Positions 53,284-64,000 of a DNA stretch of 64,000 nt are shown here, one piece after another. Origin of the DNA: Hyphococcus luteus. Lineage in GTDB: Bacteria; Pseudomonadota; Alphaproteobacteria; Caulobacterales; Parvularculaceae. The notes beneath the pieces are model-generated. The model saw nothing but the letters and a program-made list of their open reading frames with translations, had not been told where the DNA came from and ran no database searches. Made by a program: the position numbers and the translations under genes. The stretch's first letter is position 1. The number at the start of each line of letters is the position of its first letter. The stretch is from assembly GCF_002943565.1 (NCBI RefSeq), contig NZ_PJCH01000005.1, forward strand, positions 434,001-498,000. Direction: 5' to 3'.

Positions 53284-54165
53284 TTAAAGGGCCTCAGCGC
53301 CGGAGATGATTTCAATCAGCTCTTTCGTAATCTGGGCCTGACGCGCGCGGTTATATTGCAGCGTCAGATCGTCGATCATTTCCCCGGCGTTGCGGGTCGC
53401 GTTGTCCATGGCGGTCATGGATGCGGCCTGCTCCGAGGCGACGTTCTCGAGAAGCGCGCGGAAGATCTGCACCGCCACGTAGCGCGGCAGGAGCGCGCGC
53501 AGAATTTCGGTCTCGTCGGGCTCGTAATCGTAGATCGCGCCTTTGAGGTCCGGCGTCTCGACGCCTTCCGGGGCTTCGGCCGGAATGACTTGCTGCGCGG
53601 TCGGGATCTGCGTGACGACATTCTTGAACTTGCCGTAAAACAGCGTCGCGACGTCAAACTCGCCGTCCTCGAACATGGAGAGGACTTTTTCGGCAATCTC
53701 GTGCGCCTGTTCGAAACCAACCTGTCTGATCTCGACGAAATTCGTCTTCCAGACGACGAGGTCGCCGTAAAGGCGCTTCAGCATATCGTCGCCCTTGCGG
53801 CCGACGGTGACGATCTTGACGGTTTTGCCCTCGCCCTGAAGCCGGGCGATGGCCTCGCGCGCCTTCCTGACGATGGACGAGTTGAAGCCGCCGCAAAGCC
53901 CCTTGTCCGCCGTCGCGACGATCAGGAGATGCGTTTCGTCCTTGCCGGTCCCCGAAAGCAGCTTCGGTGCGTTGGGATTTCCCTTGGCGCTCGCCGAGAG
54001 ATTGGCCAGCACCGCCTCCATCCGCTCCGTATACGGACGGGCCTGCGTGGCGCGCTCTTCAGCCCGGCGCAGTTTCGCCGCGGCGACCATCTGTTTCGCC
54101 TTGGTGATTTTCTGCGTCGACTTGACCGACGAGATCCGGTTTTTGAGGTCCTTCAAGGAGGGCAT
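53284..54165 (-). CDS. atpG: ATP synthase F1 gamma subunit
   Basis: 293 residues. The rotor shaft of F1. The coiled-coil N-terminus '[20 protein letters not shown]' and the C-terminal '[20 protein letters not shown]' with '[20 protein letters not shown]' are diagnostic, and '[20 protein letters not shown]' lies in the middle. It is 17 bp after atpA. A 346-bp gap follows before atpD. Confidence 0.97.
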   Translation of the reverse strand: MPSLKDLKNRISSVKSTQKITKAKQMVAAAKLRRAEERATQARPYTERMEAVLANLSASAKGNPNAPKLLSGTGKDETHLLIVATADKGLCGGFNSSIVRKAREAIARLQGEGKTVKIVTVGRKGDDMLKRLYGDLVVWKTNFVEIRQVGFEQAHEIAEKVLSMFEDGEFDVATLFYGKFKNVVTQIPTAQQVIPAEAPEGVETPDLKGAIYDYEPDETEILRALLPRYVAVQIFRALLENVASEQAASMTAMDNATRNAGEMIDDLTLQYNRARQAQITKELIEIISGAEAL

Positions 54166-54182
54166 TTACGTCGCCTTATTCC

Positions 54183-55712
<1,530 letters not shown>

Positions 55713-55717
55713 GAGCG

Positions 55718-56308
55718 TTAGGCCTTCTTCATTTCGGTCTTCAAACGATTGAGTTTGGTCTTAAGCGAAGCGTCGACCATGGTGGAGCCGATCTTGACCA
55801 CAAGACCGCCCAGCAAATCCGGGTCGACGCGGGTGTTGAGATTGACCGCCTTGCCGACCATGCGTTCGATCTCAAGGCGCAGGGCCTTGACCTGATCGTC
55901 GGTCATGGGGGCGGCGGTCGCGGCCTCGGCGCTCACTTCGCCGCGCTCGTCGGCGGCGAGGGCGCAGAAAGCGCGGATCATGTCTTCGAGCGCAAATAGG
56001 CGCCGGTTTTTGGCGACCAGCTTCAGAAAGTTGGCGGTCAGCGCGGAAAACCCCGCGCGTTCGCCAAGCGCCGTCATCGTGTTCACCTGTTCGGCCCGGT
56101 CATAGACGGGGCTCGCGAGAAAGCCCTGCAGATCGGGCGAGCCGTCGATCGCGGCGCGAAGGCTTTTCAATTCCTCTTCGACTTTTTCGATCGCGCCGGC
56201 GTCGCGGGCGAGATCGAAAAGCGCGGTCGCATAGCGGCCGGCGACGCCGGAAATCGGGGCGTGATCGGCTGACGCGCTGCTGCTGGCGGACGCTGTATTC
56301 GCAGACAC
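55718..56308 (-). CDS. atpH: ATP synthase delta subunit (OSCP)
   Basis: 196 residues. Stator link between F1 and the peripheral stalk. After about 20 Ser/Ala-rich residues comes '[20 protein letters not shown]', and the C-terminal '[27 protein letters not shown]' (motif V-DP-L-GG-V-KIGS-DASL). Starts at GTG 56308 with GAGGAG 12 bases upstream. First gene of the cluster; the 210-bp spacer before it (56309-56518) holds AT-rich promoter-like sequence near 56355-56375. F0 genes are not here. Confidence 0.95.
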   Translation of the reverse strand: MSANTASASSSASADHAPISGVAGRYATALFDLARDAGAIEKVEEELKSLRAAIDGSPDLQGFLASPVYDRAEQVNTMTALGERAGFSALTANFLKLVAKNRRLFALEDMIRAFCALAADERGEVSAEAATAAPMTDDQVKALRLEIERMVGKAVNLNTRVDPDLLGGLVVKIGSTMVDASLKTKLNRLKTEMKKA

Positions 56309-56518
56309 GGTCGCTATTAGCTCCTCAAGGATACGGCGCCGCAGGGCCGCGACGCATAAGATATTGAATTTACATACGAAAAGAAGGCAACGCTCGGTTC
56401 CAAACGCGCCCTCTCCATAAGATCGCGCGAGGCGATAGCATGGGGCCCGCCGCGACGCAACAACCGCGTGTGCGGCGGAATGGCGAAAGCGCGACGCCTT
56501 ATGCTTTTTAGGCGTTTT

Positions 56519-57073
56519 CTAGAGGCTGAGCCCCAGGCGCAGACCCATCTGGTCGAGGCCTTCATTGTCCGAGCAAAGCCCGGCGTTGGAGATGTGATTC
56601 CAGTGGAAAGAGGCGCTGAGGCGGTCCGTCAGCCGGTAGCCGACATCGCCGGCGAGGCGGAACAGAACGCGGCAGCCGTAAAACACCGTGTTCGAGGCGC
56701 GGGCCATATCGACCGCCGGATCGTAACGGTCGGTTTCGCCATTATGGATCGCCGCGCCGACGCCGCCCGAAACGAACCAGCGCGAGGCGATGTCGATCGT
56801 CCAGTCGAGCCCGGCATAGGCCTGGCTGGTGGCGTCGCTGTCGGTTGCGATGGTCGCGCCGATAACCGGACGCGGCGCGCCGAGAACAGAAAGAAACCGG
56901 GGCGATGAAAAGACCGCCTCGCCGTTGAACGCGACGCCCTGCTCCTTGTCGGAACCGAAGCCGCAGCAGTCTTGTGCGTAAACGCCGGCGCGCAGCTCCT
57001 CAATGGGATCGGCGAAAGCCGCGCCCGAGGCCAGAACGGCGCATCCTGCGACAACGGCGAGAAGTTTTTTCAT
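56519..57073 (-). CDS. PagL-like outer-membrane acyloxyacyl hydrolase
   Basis: 184 residues. Signal peptide 1-21, then alternating strands of an eight-stranded barrel, the C-terminal 'FHWNHISNAGLCSDNEGLDQ' and terminal 'MGLRLGLSL'. PagL removes the 3-O-linked acyl chain of lipid A. The catalytic His-x-Ser is His160/Ser162; the residue 12 on, where Pseudomonas PagL has the acidic Glu, is Asp174. Lipid A modification is inferred. Confidence 0.8.
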   Translation of the reverse strand: MKKLLAVVAGCAVLASGAAFADPIEELRAGVYAQDCCGFGSDKEQGVAFNGEAVFSSPRFLSVLGAPRPVIGATIATDSDATSQAYAGLDWTIDIASRWFVSGGVGAAIHNGETDRYDPAVDMARASNTVFYGCRVLFRLAGDVGYRLTDRLSASFHWNHISNAGLCSDNEGLDQMGLRLGLSL

Positions 57074-57204
57074 GAAGCCCCCTTAACGACCCTGGACCGA
57101 TAGATTTGTTGCGTACTCAATCCAGGGTTGTGCAACCCCCGTGCCAAACTATGCGAGCCTGAGCCTAAGACGGTTCGCCCAGAAAAAGGAACTGGTGAAA
57201 GGAC

Positions 57205-59427
57205 CTAGAGAAAGGAATACGGATTGATGTCGACGCTCACCCGAACCGCGCCCGGGATCTTCACCGTTTTCAGCCAGTCGGCGAGATAGGCCTGCAAGTG
57301 CACGTTTTTGCGCGTTTTGACGAGAAGGCGCATGCGCGCCATGCCGCGCAGACGATAAATCGGGGCCCGCGCGGGGCCTAACACGTCAACCCCTTCCGCA
57401 TTCGGCGCCGCGGCGCGCAAGCGCCTGGCGGTCTCCTCAAGCGTTTTTTCTTCGAGGGAGCGCAAGGTAATCGCCGCCAGCCGGCCGTAAGGCGGAAAGC
57501 CGAGTTCGCTGCGCCCCGCCGCTTCCGCCGCGAGAAACGCGTCGCGATCCCCCGAGGCGAGCGCCGCGAGCACCGGCGCTTGCGGTTGATAGGTTTGCAG
57601 CAACGCCCGCCCCGGCTTTTCCGCGCGCCCCGCCCGGCCCGTCACCTGGCTTAAAAGCTGATAGGTGCGCTCCGCCGCCCGCAAATCGCCGCCGGCGAGC
57701 CCCAGATCCGCATCCACGACCCCGACCAGCGTGAGATTGGGAAAATGGTGGCCTTTCGCCGCCACCTGGGTCGCGATCAGAATGTCGATGTCGCCTTCGC
57801 GCATGGCGTCGAGCACCGCGCGCACGGACCCCGGGCCCGGCGCCGTATCGGAGGAGAGGACCGCAATCCGCGCCGCCGGCCAACGCTCTTTCGTCTCTTC
57901 CGCCACGCGCTCGACGCCGGGCCCGCAAGGCGCGAGCGAGTCGACCGCATTGCATATGGGGCATGCAGACGGTTTCGGCATGGAAAAGCCGGTGTGATGA
58001 CAGACGAGCCTGTTTTCGAAACGGTGCTCGACGAGCATCGTGTCCGAACCCGGCGCGGTCATTTTGTGGCCGCAGCGCCGGCACAGGGTTAGCGGCGCAT
58101 AGCCGCGGCGGTTGAGGAACAGGAGAGATTGTTCGCCTACGGACAAATTTTTCGAAACCGCATCGACCAGAACCGGCGACAGCCATTTGCCCGCTTCGGG
58201 CGGGTCTTCACGCATGTCGATCAGCGCAATGTCAGGCATCGCCGCGTCGGCGAAACGCGAGGACAGCCCCACCGCCTCGTACCGGCCTTCATCCACATTG
58301 ACGACGGTCTCAAGCGACGGCGTCGCCGACGCCAGCACCACGGGAAAGCCGCCGAGACTGCCCCGCGCGACGCTTAAGTCGCGGGCGTGATAGATGACCC
58401 CTTCTTCCTGTTTATAAGCGTTGTCGTGTTCTTCATCGACGACGATGAGCCGCAGCTTTTTGAAGGGCAGGAACAAGGCCGAGCGCGCGCCCACCACAAG
58501 CCGCGCCTGGCCTTCGGCGACGCGCCGCCAGGTGCGCCGACGCTGCGCGCCCGTCAGGTCCGAATGCCAGGGCGCGGGCGCGGCGCCGAAGCGTTCCTCA
58601 ACGCGGGAAAGAAAAGGCAAGGTCAACGCAATTTCCGGCAACAGGATCAACACCTGCGCTTCAGGATCTTTTTGGAGCGCGGCCGCGGCGGCTTCGAAAT
58701 AGACTTCCGTCTTGCCCGAGCCGGTGACGCCGTCGATGAGCACCGCCTTGTGCCCGCCTTCAGCGATCACATCGCCGATCATCTGCGCAGCGTATTGCTG
58801 GTCTTCGGAAAGAGCGTGGCCCGCACGGGTCAGATCGGGCTCGACGAAAGGCGGATCGGGATCGATTTCGACTTTTGCAAGCGCCCCCGCATCGGCGAGC
58901 CCGCGCACCACCCCTTCGCTGACGCCCGCCGCGCCCGCAAGCTCCGCCGCCGACAGGGGCGCTTCGCCTGCAGCGGCAAGCACGGCCTTGCGCTGGGAGG
59001 TTAACCGCAACCCGTCCGGCGCTTCCTGCCTTTTCACGAAAGCCGTCTGCATGCGCGGGCCTTCAAGCGCATCGGACACCCGCATCACCATGCGCAAGAC
59101 GGCGCCTTTCGGAAACATCGTATAGGCGGCGGCCCAGTCGACGAAGTCGACCACATCCCGCGACAAGGGCGGCGCATCGAAGACCGCCGAGATCGCTTTC
59201 ATTTTCTCGGGCGCAAGCGCGTCGCCCTCCGACGGCCAGACAACGCCCGTCACCTCGCGCGGCCCGAATGGCGCGGCCACAAAACCGCCTATGGGCGGCG
59301 CGGGCGCGGCGCACAGATAATCGTAGGCTTTCGGCAGCGGCAGCGGAAACAGGACGCTGATGCGGGCGGTTTCGCCCGTCTCCTCTTCCGGTTTCGCCTT
59401 TTCTTGTCTCGGTGACGCCTTATTCAT
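57205..59427 (-). CDS. priA: Primosomal protein N', replication restart helicase
   Basis: 740 residues. A 3'-5' helicase that reloads DnaB at stalled forks. Domain order: 3' DNA-binding domain with 'ARISVLFPLPLPKAYDYL', winged helix (about 155-220), helicase with Walker A 'GVTGSGKTEVYFEAAA', Walker B 'IVVDEEHDNAYKQEEG' and 'ATPSLETV', the zinc-binding 'CRRCGHK' and 'CPICN' region, and 'TQVAAKGHHFPNLTLVGV'. The ATG at 59427 was used; a TTG at 59475 could add 16 residues. Confidence 0.94.
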   Translation of the reverse strand: MNKASPRQEKAKPEEETGETARISVLFPLPLPKAYDYLCAAPAPPIGGFVAAPFGPREVTGVVWPSEGDALAPEKMKAISAVFDAPPLSRDVVDFVDWAAAYTMFPKGAVLRMVMRVSDALEGPRMQTAFVKRQEAPDGLRLTSQRKAVLAAAGEAPLSAAELAGAAGVSEGVVRGLADAGALAKVEIDPDPPFVEPDLTRAGHALSEDQQYAAQMIGDVIAEGGHKAVLIDGVTGSGKTEVYFEAAAAALQKDPEAQVLILLPEIALTLPFLSRVEERFGAAPAPWHSDLTGAQRRRTWRRVAEGQARLVVGARSALFLPFKKLRLIVVDEEHDNAYKQEEGVIYHARDLSVARGSLGGFPVVLASATPSLETVVNVDEGRYEAVGLSSRFADAAMPDIALIDMREDPPEAGKWLSPVLVDAVSKNLSVGEQSLLFLNRRGYAPLTLCRRCGHKMTAPGSDTMLVEHRFENRLVCHHTGFSMPKPSACPICNAVDSLAPCGPGVERVAEETKERWPAARIAVLSSDTAPGPGSVRAVLDAMREGDIDILIATQVAAKGHHFPNLTLVGVVDADLGLAGGDLRAAERTYQLLSQVTGRAGRAEKPGRALLQTYQPQAPVLAALASGDRDAFLAAEAAGRSELGFPPYGRLAAITLRSLEEKTLEETARRLRAAAPNAEGVDVLGPARAPIYRLRGMARMRLLVKTRKNVHLQAYLADWLKTVKIPGAVRVSVDINPYSFL

Positions 59428-59505
59428 CTGGCCGCGCTTGATCCCCAGAGCAGTTTCGGCTGAATTACGCGCCAAGTCCTAGCAGTCATTTTCAGGCGAA
59501 GCGCC

Positions 59506-60534
59506 ATGCGGCTCATCCTCTTGTCGATCCTTGTTTTCGTCGCCGGCGCCGGCGGCGCATCGGCGAAGTACAGCTTTTGCAACAAGTCAAGCTACGCGCT
59601 TTCCGCCGCGATCGGCTATGTGGACGGCGACCGGCTGGCGACGCGCGGCTGGTGGCGCCTGCGCCCCGGCCAGTGCAAGGTGGTTCTCACCGAACAAGCC
59701 AAGCCCGGAAAATACTTCGTTTATGCGGAAGCCATCCCCGGACACAAGGGGCCTTTGCGCACCTGGTCGGGCGACACGGCGCTTTGCGTTGAAAACAACG
59801 GCTTCTTCAATCTGCGAAACCAGGATGTGTGCCGCGGCGATCCCATGCGCCAGCGCAAATTCTTCAATGTCGAAGTCACCGAAGCGGCGGGCGGCAACTG
59901 GCAGACCGATTTCACCGAAGCCTCGACCTACACCGTCTATTCCGCCGAGGTCGCCGGCGTGCAGCGTCTTCTCTCCGACATCGGCATCGACGCGGGCGCC
60001 GTCGACGGCGCCATGGGCCGTGAAACCCAGCGCGCGCTCGCCAATTACCGCAAGGAAAAGGGCCTGCCCGAAGGCTATAATATCGACGACGAACTTATCG
60101 ACGCCTTGATCGAGGACGCCAACGCCCGCGAGGCAAAGCTCGGCTTTTTCTATTGCAACAAGACCGACAACGCCGTGTGGTCCGCGATCGCCGAACCCGA
60201 AGACGAAGAGAGCTACCGCTCCAAGGGCTGGTGGAAAATCGAGCCCGGCGATTGCGCCAAGATCATCAAGGGCTCCCTCGAAAAGGATCATTACTACGTC
60301 TACGGACTGATTGAAGCCCCGGCGGGCGACCGGTCCATCGCCGGCGGCGATAAAAGTTTCTGCGTGAACATCGTCATGTTCAATGCGGCAAACGATCTTT
60401 CCTGCGCCGATCAGGAGCTTGAGGAAGCCGAGTTCCGCCGCATCGAAATCGGTGGCGCGGAATCGGTCACCTTCGACTTCACGCCGGAGATGTTCGCCGC
60501 GCCCCCGCCCGAAGCGCCGGCGCAAACGCAGTAA
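59506..60534 (+). CDS. Exported DUF1036 protein with a central peptidoglycan-binding-like domain
   Basis: 342 residues. A signal peptide (1-20) is followed by a DUF1036 domain (about 21-135, start 'KYSFCNKSSYALSAAIGYVD', 'RGWWRLRPGQCKVV'), a helical peptidoglycan-binding type segment (about 147-205, 'VAGVQRLLSDIGIDAGAVDG', 'GRETQRALANYRKE') and a second DUF1036 domain (about 212-330, 'GFFYCNKTDNAVWSAIAE', 'KGWWKIEPGDCAKI'). Both copies keep the C-x-K, GWW and D/Q-C pattern. Periplasmic; role unknown. Confidence 0.88.
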   Translation: MRLILLSILVFVAGAGGASAKYSFCNKSSYALSAAIGYVDGDRLATRGWWRLRPGQCKVVLTEQAKPGKYFVYAEAIPGHKGPLRTWSGDTALCVENNGFFNLRNQDVCRGDPMRQRKFFNVEVTEAAGGNWQTDFTEASTYTVYSAEVAGVQRLLSDIGIDAGAVDGAMGRETQRALANYRKEKGLPEGYNIDDELIDALIEDANAREAKLGFFYCNKTDNAVWSAIAEPEDEESYRSKGWWKIEPGDCAKIIKGSLEKDHYYVYGLIEAPAGDRSIAGGDKSFCVNIVMFNAANDLSCADQELEEAEFRRIEIGGAESVTFDFTPEMFAAPPPEAPAQTQ

Positions 60535-60589
60535 TTCCATTCCACGCCGCCGAACATAGCAGTTCGGCGCGAGCTATGAAGGCGAGACC

Positions 60590-61306
60590 TTGGCCGAAGC
60601 GCGTCCCGATTTACGTCATGTCGAAAACTGGGTCTTCGACCTCGACAACACCCTTTACGCCGCCGAATGCCGCCTTTTCGCGCAGATCGACGCGCGCATG
60701 ACCAATTATATCCGCGAGCGCCTCGACCTCCCCCATGACGAGGCGCGGCGGCTGCAAAAGGCCTATTACGTCGAATACGGCACGACCATGAGCGGGCTCA
60801 TGAAGAAACACGATGTCTGCCCGGACGATTTCCTCGACTACGTCCATGACATCGACGTCAGCGTCATTCGCGAAAACAAGCCGCTCGCCGCAGCGCTCAG
60901 CGCCCTGCCGGGACGCAAATTCATTTTCACCAACGGCTCCGTGGCTCACGCGGAGAACGTCGCCGGGGCGCTCGGCGTTCTTTCCTGTTTCGACGAAATC
61001 TTCGACATCAAGGCGGCGGGCTATGCGCCAAAACCAAGGCCCGAGCCTTACGACAAATTCCTCGCCTCCCACGGCGTCGACCCCGGAACCGCGATCATGT
61101 TCGAGGACATCGTGCAAAATCTCGAAGCGCCGCACGCGCTCGGCATGACCACCGTGCTGGTTCATTCCGACGCCGCCTGGCTCGACGACGAGCCGCACGA
61201 AAAAAGGCCCGCCCGGCCGGGAGACTCCGGCGCCCATGTGCATTATGTAACCGACGACATCGCCGCCTTCCTGTCGGGCGCCGCGCTGACGGCGGCCCCG
61301 GAATAA
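60590..61306 (+). CDS. Pyrimidine 5'-nucleotidase (HAD superfamily)
   Basis: 238 residues. The HAD motif I is '[17 protein letters not shown]' (D-x-D), motif II '[15 protein letters not shown]', and motif III '[11 protein letters not shown]' with '[14 protein letters not shown]' as motif IV. The subfamily is the SDT1-like pyrimidine 5'-nucleotidase. It is probably started by TTG 60590. dapD follows 25 bp later on the same strand. Confidence 0.88.
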   Translation: MAEARPDLRHVENWVFDLDNTLYAAECRLFAQIDARMTNYIRERLDLPHDEARRLQKAYYVEYGTTMSGLMKKHDVCPDDFLDYVHDIDVSVIRENKPLAAALSALPGRKFIFTNGSVAHAENVAGALGVLSCFDEIFDIKAAGYAPKPRPEPYDKFLASHGVDPGTAIMFEDIVQNLEAPHALGMTTVLVHSDAAWLDDEPHEKRPARPGDSGAHVHYVTDDIAAFLSGAALTAAPE

Positions 61307-61331
61307 GACCCGAGAAAACAAAAGAGAGACC

Positions 61332-62168
61332 ATGACCGATACGACTTCGCTCGAAACCGTCATCAATGACGCCTGGGAAAACCGCGCCGACATCTCTTTC
61401 GAGACGCAAGGTGAAATCCGCGAGGCGGTGAACGCCGCGCTGGGATTGCTCGACAACGGCGAGGCGCGCGTCGCAGAGCCGCATAAAGGCGGCAATCTGA
61501 TCGACTGGCGGGTCAATCAATGGCTGAAAAAAGCGGTGCTCCTGTCTTTTCGCCTTAACGACAACCGCGTCATGGACGGCGCCAACGGGCCGTGGTTCGA
61601 CAAGGTCGATACGAAATTTTCCGGCTGGACCGATGAAGACTTCCGCAAAGGCGGTTTCCGCGTCGTCCCGCCGGCGGCCGTGCGCCGCGGGTCGTTCATT
61701 GCGCGCGGCGCCGTTTTGATGCCGTCCTATGTCAATCTCGGCGCCTATGTGGACGAAGGCGCGATGATCGACACCTGGGCGACGGTGGGATCGTGCGCGC
61801 AGATCGGCAAGAACTGCCATATCTCCGGCGGGGCCGGGATTGGCGGCGTGCTCGAACCCTTGCAGGCGAACCCGGTGATCATCGAGGATAATTGCTTCAT
61901 CGGCGCGCGCGCCGAAGTCGCCGAAGGCGTCATCGTGCGCGAAGGCTCGGTCCTGTCCATGGGGGTTTATCTCGGCGCCTCCACGAAAATCGTCAATCGC
62001 GAAACCGGCGACGTGAGCTATGGCGAAGTGCCGCCTTATTCGGTCGTCGTGTCGGGTTCGCTGCCGTCAGCCAAAGGCGGGCCCAATCTTTACTGCGCCG
62101 TCATCGTCAAACAGGTCGATGAAAAGACCCGCTCCAAAACATCCGTGAACGATCTTTTGCGGGACTAG
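61332..62168 (+). CDS. dapD: Tetrahydrodipicolinate N-succinyltransferase
   Basis: 278 residues. It uses succinyl-CoA to acylate tetrahydrodipicolinate in lysine and meso-diaminopimelate synthesis. The left-handed beta-helix hexapeptides are evident ('[20 protein letters not shown]', '[20 protein letters not shown]', '[20 protein letters not shown]'). GAGAG precedes the ATG. dapE, the deacylase of the same pathway, is 630 bp downstream. Confidence 0.97.
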   Translation: MTDTTSLETVINDAWENRADISFETQGEIREAVNAALGLLDNGEARVAEPHKGGNLIDWRVNQWLKKAVLLSFRLNDNRVMDGANGPWFDKVDTKFSGWTDEDFRKGGFRVVPPAAVRRGSFIARGAVLMPSYVNLGAYVDEGAMIDTWATVGSCAQIGKNCHISGGAGIGGVLEPLQANPVIIEDNCFIGARAEVAEGVIVREGSVLSMGVYLGASTKIVNRETGDVSYGEVPPYSVVVSGSLPSAKGGPNLYCAVIVKQVDEKTRSKTSVNDLLRD

Positions 62169-62185
62169 CGCGATCTCAATATAGG

Positions 62186-62262
62186 CGCCTCGCCACGGCT
62201 CGACCGTGGCGTCCATGTTTTCCGGCGTCCACTGGACCCCACGCTTAAAGCGTGGGGAGTCG
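62186..62262 (+). repeat. Cloverleaf-like double-hairpin repeat, copy C
   Basis: GCCACGG-ctcga-CCGTGGC and CCCCACGC-ttaaa-GCGTGGGG hairpins with ACTGGAC and GAGTCG ends, the same family as 16049-16122 and 31138-31213. The left outer arm reads CGCCTC, so it pairs less well. No 98-99 bp element follows; the cupin gene's end is 20 bp away. Confidence 0.8.
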
Positions 62263-62281
62263 GAGAAGATAGATTGCGCGA

Positions 62282-62746
62282 TTAATAAGGCTCGCCGTTC
62301 TTGCGCAAGACCGTCCAGGCGCCGTTTTCCTTGACGACTTTCATGTCGACCTCCGGGTCGGTGTAGGTCGCGACTTCGTCGAGAGAGCGGGTTCCGACCT
62401 CCAGCAACACCACGTCGGCGTCCGACCGGTTGACCACCATATGACCGTTGGCGACGCCCGCCTTGAAGGTCGCGACATCGCCGGCTTTCAGCACGGTCTC
62501 GCCGTCATCCTCGACCAGCACCGCCTCGCCTTCGAGCATGTAGATGAACTCGTCCTCTTTCTGGTGCCAGTGCTGATGGGCCGACGCCGCGCCCGGCGCC
62601 AGGCGCGTGAGGTTCACGCCGAACTGATCGAGCCCGCCGAGATTGCCGAGAGCGATTTTCGAGCGGCCTTTGCAGTGGTCGGCGAGCTTGCCCGGGTAAA
62701 GACAGGATGTCCGCACCGGCGCGTTCGATAAATCGATCTTCGGCAT
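62282..62746 (-). CDS. Cupin-domain protein
   Basis: 154 residues. A single cupin domain: 'HQHWHQKEDEFIYMLEGEAV' holds the metal ligands H-x-H-x4-E in the first motif, and 'GHMVVNRSDADVVLLEVGTR' holds the second-motif His, giving a probable metal site. No signal peptide. It is read opposite to dapD and dapE and lies between them; nothing links it to lysine synthesis by sequence. It overlaps no gene; dapE starts 49 bp away. Confidence 0.9.
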   Translation of the reverse strand: MPKIDLSNAPVRTSCLYPGKLADHCKGRSKIALGNLGGLDQFGVNLTRLAPGAASAHQHWHQKEDEFIYMLEGEAVLVEDDGETVLKAGDVATFKAGVANGHMVVNRSDADVVLLEVGTRSLDEVATYTDPEVDMKVVKENGAWTVLRKNGEPY

Positions 62747-62795
62747 GAAGCGCCTCCCGCTTGTTTCGCCTCAAAGCCTAGTCTACCTCAGGCGC

Positions 62796-63962
62796 ATGAG
62801 TGAAATCGACAAGCTTGCGCATTCCCCGCTGGATCTCGCCCGAGAACTCATCCGCCGGCCCTCCATCACGCCGGCGGATGCGGGCGCGCTCGACGTGTTG
62901 CAAACGGCGCTCGCCAGCCTTGGCTTTCGCTGCACCCGCCTTCCCTTCGAAGACATCGACAATCTTTACGCCGAAATCGGCGAGGGGATCCCGCATCTTT
63001 GTTTCGCCGGGCACACCGATGTGGTGCCGCCGGGAGACGAAGCAGAATGGGCCGCGCCGCCTTTCGATGCGATTGTCAGCGAGGGCAAGCTCTGGGGCCG
63101 CGGCGCGTCGGACATGAAAGCCGCCATCGCCGCTTTCGCGAGCGCCGCCGCCCGCGCAGTGAAAGAGGGCAAGGTGAAAGGAAAGCTTTCTTTCCTCATC
63201 ACTGGCGACGAAGAAGGCAAAGGCGTCAACGGCACGGTCAAAGTGCTTGAATGGCTGCGCGAGCAAAACATCAAGATCGATCATTGCCTGGTGGGCGAGC
63301 CGTCGAACCCGGACGCCATGGGCGACATGATCAAGGTGGGACGGCGCGGCTCGATCAATTGCTGGCTTACGGTGACCGGCAAACAGGGCCATGTCGCCTA
63401 TCCCGATCGCGCGAAAAACCCGGTGCCGGCGCTGATGCGAAAGCTATTGCGGCTCTCCGAAACGCCGCTCGACGAAGGTTATGAACGTTTTCAACCGTCC
63501 AATCTGGAAGTCACCAATATTCACATCGGCAATGAGGCGCATAACGTCATCCCCGCCAAAGCGACGGCGCGCTTCAATGTCCGCTTTAATCCGAACTGGA
63601 CCGGGAAAAGCATCGAGGACTGGCTTAAAAGTCAGATCGAGCCCATCGCGAAAGAAACGAACGCCCGTTACACGCTCGATTGCGTCACCTCCGGCGAAGC
63701 GTTTTTGACGACCGACATGAAATTCATCGGCGTCCTTTCAGCTTGCGTCGAAGAGAAAACCGGCCGCAAGCCAGACCTTTCAACTACGGGCGGCACGTCC
63801 GATGCGCGCTTCATCAAGGACTATGCGCCGGTCGCCGAATTCGGCCTTGTGGGCGCCACTATGCACCAGGTGGATGAGCATGTGGCGGTAGGCGATATCG
63901 AATTGCTGGCCGACATCTACGAAGCGGTGATTGCGAGGTACTTCGAGACCTTCGCGCAATAA
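62796..63962 (+). CDS. dapE: Succinyl-diaminopimelate desuccinylase
   Basis: 388 residues. It removes succinate from N-succinyl-LL-diaminopimelate. A di-zinc M20 enzyme: 'CFAGHTDVVPPGDEAEW' (first His/Asp), 'GRGASDMKAAIAAF' (bridging Asp), 'LITGDEEGKGVNGT' (general-base Glu-Glu) and 'TTGGTSDARFI'. ATG 62796 gives the conserved 'HSPLDLARELIRRPSITPAD'. No strong ribosome-binding site is seen. The final 38 bp of the window hold no gene. Confidence 0.97.
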   Translation: MSEIDKLAHSPLDLARELIRRPSITPADAGALDVLQTALASLGFRCTRLPFEDIDNLYAEIGEGIPHLCFAGHTDVVPPGDEAEWAAPPFDAIVSEGKLWGRGASDMKAAIAAFASAAARAVKEGKVKGKLSFLITGDEEGKGVNGTVKVLEWLREQNIKIDHCLVGEPSNPDAMGDMIKVGRRGSINCWLTVTGKQGHVAYPDRAKNPVPALMRKLLRLSETPLDEGYERFQPSNLEVTNIHIGNEAHNVIPAKATARFNVRFNPNWTGKSIEDWLKSQIEPIAKETNARYTLDCVTSGEAFLTTDMKFIGVLSACVEEKTGRKPDLSTTGGTSDARFIKDYAPVAEFGLVGATMHQVDEHVAVGDIELLADIYEAVIARYFETFAQ

Positions 63963-64000
63963 GCAAACCACGAAAAAACTCTCAATGTGTCATCGCCGGC

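Overview
The window is 64 kb of GC-rich, densely coded chromosome from an alphaproteobacterium. The evidence is the gene content and order: a separate F1 cluster atpH-A-G-D-C, an obgE-nadD-rsfS-rlmH-envC-ctpA-yibQ-rppH block, an mtaB-ftsY-ispZ block, a flagellar regulator flbT, lptF/lptG, rsmI-yraN-gshB facing a LpoA-like lipoprotein gene, and ubiE-ubiB-coaBC. FlbT and the overall content fit a marine or stalk-type lineage (Caulobacterales/Parvularculales-like), but the window alone cannot fix the genus. No rRNA, tRNA, CRISPR array, prophage or complete insertion sequence was seen. Most genes are housekeeping.

Layout: 1-4.0 kb holds the end of a LysR-type regulator, a PQQ-dependent membrane glucose-dehydrogenase-like enzyme and an aldo/keto reductase. 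4.1-9.5 kb (minus strand) holds trpB and trpF separated by two exported-protein genes, plus lapA and ihfB. 9.6-15.6 kb (plus strand) holds ubiE, ubiB, coaBC, a small membrane protein, and a nicotinamide-riboside salvage pair (pnuC plus a NadR-type kinase). 15.6-16.1 kb is a cluster of palindromic repeats. 16.1-25.4 kb (minus strand) is the rluA-like/rppH/yibQ/ctpA/envC/rlmH/rsfS/nadD/obgE block. 25.5-31.1 kb holds an old-yellow-enzyme homologue, a GST, lolA, a possible small RNA, a TauE-like exporter and xth. 31.5-38.8 kb holds a class V aminotransferase, a universal stress protein, a SpoU methyltransferase, a MarR regulator with a histone-H1-like tail, a Nudix hydrolase, ispZ, ftsY and mtaB. 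38.9-47.1 kb holds flbT, lptG/lptF, a membrane protein and glycosyltransferase pair, gshB, a BON lipoprotein, yraN and rsmI. 47.3-51 kb holds the LpoA-like lipoprotein gene, small exported proteins and dut. 51-56.3 kb is the F1 ATP synthase operon. 56.5-64 kb holds a PagL-like protein, priA, a DUF1036 protein, a HAD nucleotidase, dapD, a cupin and dapE.

The most unusual gene is at 22666-24261. It is one continuous reading frame joining a complete NadD (NaMN adenylyltransferase) to a complete EgtD-type SAM-dependent histidine methyltransferase, inside an otherwise classical nadD neighbourhood. Also notable are a repeat family with cloverleaf-like double hairpins (three copies), two of them linked in the same order and orientation to a 98-99 bp element with imperfect terminal inverted repeats; a YraN protein whose nuclease-type Glu is replaced by Lys; and a possible small RNA downstream of lolA. 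I found no clear defence island or other large multi-gene system that looks new.
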